In this document: positions 5,665 through 6,996 of the stretch, one piece after another
Numbering within the stretch: position 1 is the stretch's first letter
Layout of the letters: every line of letters starts with the position of its first letter
Source: Oscillospiraceae bacterium
GTDB taxonomy: Bacteria > Bacillota > Clostridia > Oscillospirales > Oscillospiraceae
Assembly (NCBI GenBank): GCA_017620315.1
Contig: JAFZQQ010000234.1
Location: forward strand, 1-6,996
Length of the DNA: 6,996 nt
Direction of reading: 5' to 3'
The notes under the pieces: model-generated
Seen by the model: the letters and a program-made list of their open reading frames with translations, nothing else
Databases searched by the model: none
Told to the model about the DNA's origin: nothing
Made by a program: the position numbers and the translations under genes

Positions 5665-6351
5665 TCAGTCAGCCGAATCCATAGCCTTCTGTACTCCGCT
5701 TTGAAGGACGCTCTGTCCCGCCGCGGCGGAGACGGAGTTGTTGGCGTACTGATCCTTGAGATCCTGGAACTTTTTGAGCGTCGCCTCGCGGGTGCGCTGG
5801 GCGAGATCGGGCAGCTTTCCGCCCCACATCTTCTCAGCCTCGGCATAGCCCTTTTCAAACGCCTCTATCATCGAGTCGAGCTTTTCGGGGTCGCCGCCCG
5901 TGAGCGCGGTCGCGTACTGGATGAAGCGGTCACTGGTCTGCTCGACGCCCCAATACCCGTCGTCCGCGGTGTCCTTTTTGGCCTGGTCGACGTCCTCCTG
6001 CGTGAACTTGCCGGACTTGATCGCCTCAAGCACTTTTTCCTTGCTGATCATGCCCGCCATGTCCGCCTGTTCGACCTGCTGGCCAAGCATCTTTTTGACA
6101 AGGTTCATCATGCGCTGCTCGCTCTCGTCGCGCATGCGCTCGATCGTATCGGCGTCGACCGCGTAGGCTCCACGCGACGCGGAGGCGCTGTAGCTGCGTC
6201 CGCCGTCCGCCTTGTACGACGCTGCTTCGGCGTCGGTCGATACGACCTCGGCCTTTGCGTTCTCGTTTTCCTTGCCTTCCGCCTTGACGTTCACCTTTTC
6301 GGAAGCCTTGTATACATTGCTCCCGCCGACCTTAACATTGCCTATTTCCAT
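5665..6351 (-). CDS. Uncharacterised 228-residue soluble helical protein
   Basis: I do not recognise a named family with certainty. No signal peptide or membrane span is visible. Residues 1-65 are low-complexity and polar, rich in Lys, Glu, Ala and Ser (for example KAEGKENENAKAEVVSTDAE), probably disordered. Residues about 66-90 form a Met/Glu-rich helix (DADTIERMRDESEQRMMNLV). Residues 141-200 are the most conserved-looking part: DRFIQYATALTGGDPEKLDS then AFEKGYAEAEKMWGGKLPDL and REATLKKFQDLKDQ. The G-D-P...EKG(Y/F)xxAEKxWGGKLPD pattern recalls uncharacterised clostridial proteins, and its layout recalls the DUF5610 C-terminus; both are from memory. The C-terminal 25 residues are Ser/Ala-rich. 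Start ATG 6351-6349 is six bases after AAAGGAAGGA (6367-6358); an in-frame upstream TTG at 6456 lacks such a site. It is a single-gene unit, convergent with the phosphopantetheinyl transferase gene. Confidence 0.8.
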   Translation of the reverse strand: MEIGNVKVGGSNVYKASEKVNVKAEGKENENAKAEVVSTDAEAASYKADGGRSYSASASRGAYAVDADTIERMRDESEQRMMNLVKKMLGQQVEQADMAGMISKEKVLEAIKSGKFTQEDVDQAKKDTADDGYWGVEQTSDRFIQYATALTGGDPEKLDSMIEAFEKGYAEAEKMWGGKLPDLAQRTREATLKKFQDLKDQYANNSVSAAAGQSVLQSGVQKAMDSAD

Positions 6352-6464
6352 ACCGTATCCTTCCTTTCTGCACGGTTCATCGTGCGTTGTTCCGGCGCAT
6401 ATCGCCGCAAAAGTCCCGGCGCCGACGTTCCCCGGCGGCAACTGCTCTTCGGGCAATCGTCCTT
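6352..6464 (-). promoter_or_regulatory. Long leader with dyads upstream of the 228-residue protein gene
   Basis: About 110 nt separate the predicted transcription start (near 6464) from the ATG at 6351. Dyads: GCACG/CGTGC (6370-6374 with 6381-6385), ending three bases before the RBS tract at 6367-6358, and CGGCGC/GCGCCG (6393-6398 with 6419-6424). A further 6-bp dyad at 6453-6458/6465-6470 straddles the predicted start, so it fits an operator better than an RNA hairpin. I could not match the leader to a known riboswitch class. Confidence 0.35.
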
Positions 6465-6470
6465 GATTGC

Positions 6471-6498
6471 ATTTTATATATCGGCAGAAAAAAGGAAA
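6471..6498 (-). promoter_or_regulatory. Probable promoter of the 228-residue protein gene
   Basis: On the minus strand TAAAAT (6476-6471, one mismatch to TATAAT) lies 16 bp downstream of a poor -35, TTTCCT (6498-6493), in the only AT-rich stretch upstream of the gene. The dyad GCAATC/GATTGC at 6453-6470 begins immediately downstream of the -10, a position suited to repression. Confidence 0.4.
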
Positions 6499-6511
6499 GA
6501 TTTAGGATAAT

Positions 6512-6542
6512 AGCCGGGCTTTGCAAATGATCCCGGCTTTTT
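6512..6542 (+). terminator. Hairpin between two leftward genes, T-tract on the plus strand
   Basis: AGCCGGG (6512-6518) pairs with CCCGGCT (6532-6538) over a 13-nt loop, followed on the plus strand by TTTT. It lies 12 bases beyond the stop of the leftward gene at 6554, where that gene's terminator is expected, but on the minus strand the stem is followed only by ATTATCC. It may act as a weak leftward terminator or mRNA 3' stabiliser; as a rightward terminator it has no obvious client gene. Confidence 0.5.
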
Positions 6543-6553
6543 CGTCACTTTGC

Positions 6554-6996
6554 TCAAAAGCCCTCGCAGATCCGCGCCGCTTCCTCCTCCGCCAGCGCGT
6601 AGACCGCGTCAAAATCCACAAAAGGATTGTACACGCGCTCAAGCGCGTCGTGCTCCCGCTTCGCGCGGCAAAGCGCGTCTTCCGCCTCTGCCAGCAGCTC
6701 CCGCTCCACCCTTGAGGCGAGCTTGAGCTTCGCGCGCCGCGCGCGCTCCATTGCTCCCTCCGCCATGGCGTCGAGCCGCAGCCGACGATACGGCTTACCC
6801 GGATAGGGCATGCGCGCCGTCGAGCTTACAAAGGCAAGCCCCTTTCCGGGTATCAGCACATGTCTGAGCTCCTTCGGTCTGTACGGGTCGGGACAGGCGA
6901 GCACATCGCAGCCGGACTCCGCCGCGGCGGCGCAGATCCGCTCAAGCTCCGCGGAGGCAAGCCCCCAGCTGTCCGAAAGCTCATAAACGCGCGGGC
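6554..6996 (-). CDS. C-terminal part of a PRK06851-like ATPase-family protein (5' end outside window)
   Basis: The frame is open from the window edge to the TGA at 6556-6554 and gives 146 residues, starting PRVYELSDSWGLASAELERI. Next come AAAAESGCDVLACPDPYRPK, then ELRHVLIPGKGLAFVSST, then a helical Arg/Glu-rich stretch (about 75-115, possible coiled coil), ending HDALERVYNPFVDFDAVYAL and a short acidic tail. The order (...GxDVxxCxDPxxPxxLxHVLIPxxxLAFVSS... and terminal HDxLExxYxPxxDFDxV) is what I recall for PRK06851-type proteins, firmicute ATPases of unknown role with two related NTPase halves (from memory). The segment seen would be the second half; where a P-loop would be expected the sequence reads DSWGLASAE, with no GxxxxGK[ST], so this half appears degenerate. 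An internal GTG at 6904 is not the start because the frame and the homology-like pattern continue upstream. Function is unknown. Confidence 0.6.
   Translation of the reverse strand, partial: PRVYELSDSWGLASAELERICAAAAESGCDVLACPDPYRPKELRHVLIPGKGLAFVSSTARMPYPGKPYRRLRLDAMAEGAMERARRAKLKLASRVERELLAEAEDALCRAKREHDALERVYNPFVDFDAVYALAEEEAARICEGF

Noticed and set aside
5662..6510. Plus-strand open frame across the 228-residue protein gene
   Set aside because: The minus-strand frame has an excellent RBS, sensible soluble-protein composition and a terminator; the plus-strand frame has none of these.
1..6996. CRISPR array, tRNA/rRNA genes, IS element or prophage genes
   Set aside because: No regularly spaced repeats, no cloverleaf-like segment, and no transposase or integrase translation was seen on either strand.

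Overview
The window looks like chromosomal DNA of a GC-rich, Gram-positive-type anaerobic firmicute (Clostridia, possibly an Oscillospirales-like gut lineage). This placement is inference. It rests on the GC-rich coding sequence, strong purine-rich Shine-Dalgarno sites with frequent GTG starts, a lipoprotein-type (LAAC) solute receptor for a transporter whose receptor is usually a free periplasmic protein in Gram-negatives, and a 3'-end gene resembling a firmicute ATPase family. No rRNA, tRNA, CRISPR array, IS transposase or phage gene is visible.

Layout. (1) 1-954: a leftward MerR-family regulator, cut by the window edge, faces a rightward small membrane protein of the DUF1622 type. The intergenic region carries an 8-bp-arm dyad in a promoter with a 19-bp spacer, the hallmark of MerR-activated promoters, overlapped by a divergent promoter for the regulator. 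(2) 955-1740: a conspicuously AT-rich patch with a leftward ASCH-domain gene, its own intrinsic terminator, and a possible 32-residue membrane peptide or gene remnant. A 9-bp direct repeat lies at each side. (3) 1748-4882: a rightward, very GC-rich tripartite tricarboxylate transporter operon in the order tctC-tctB-tctA. It has an extended -10 promoter, and an intrinsic terminator sits between tctC and tctB, probably to make more receptor than membrane subunits. (4) 4905-5620: a compact Sfp-type phosphopantetheinyl transferase behind a full-consensus promoter, ending at a two-tier, probably bidirectional terminator. (5) 5665-6498: a leftward uncharacterised 228-residue protein with a roughly 110-nt leader containing dyads. 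(6) 6554-6996: the 3' part of a leftward gene resembling the PRK06851-type ATPase family, its P-loop half lying outside the window.

The transporter genes form one functional unit: TctC captures a carboxylate outside the cell and TctA/TctB import it using an ion gradient. The MerR/DUF1622 pair forms a second regulatory unit. The other genes look like independent transcription units. No gene-free stretch exceeds 300 bases. The longest are 1540-1812, discussed in the entries, and 6352-6553, which holds a leader, a promoter and a hairpin. In 955-1065 I see only short dyads, such as a perfect 10-bp palindrome at 1045-1054.
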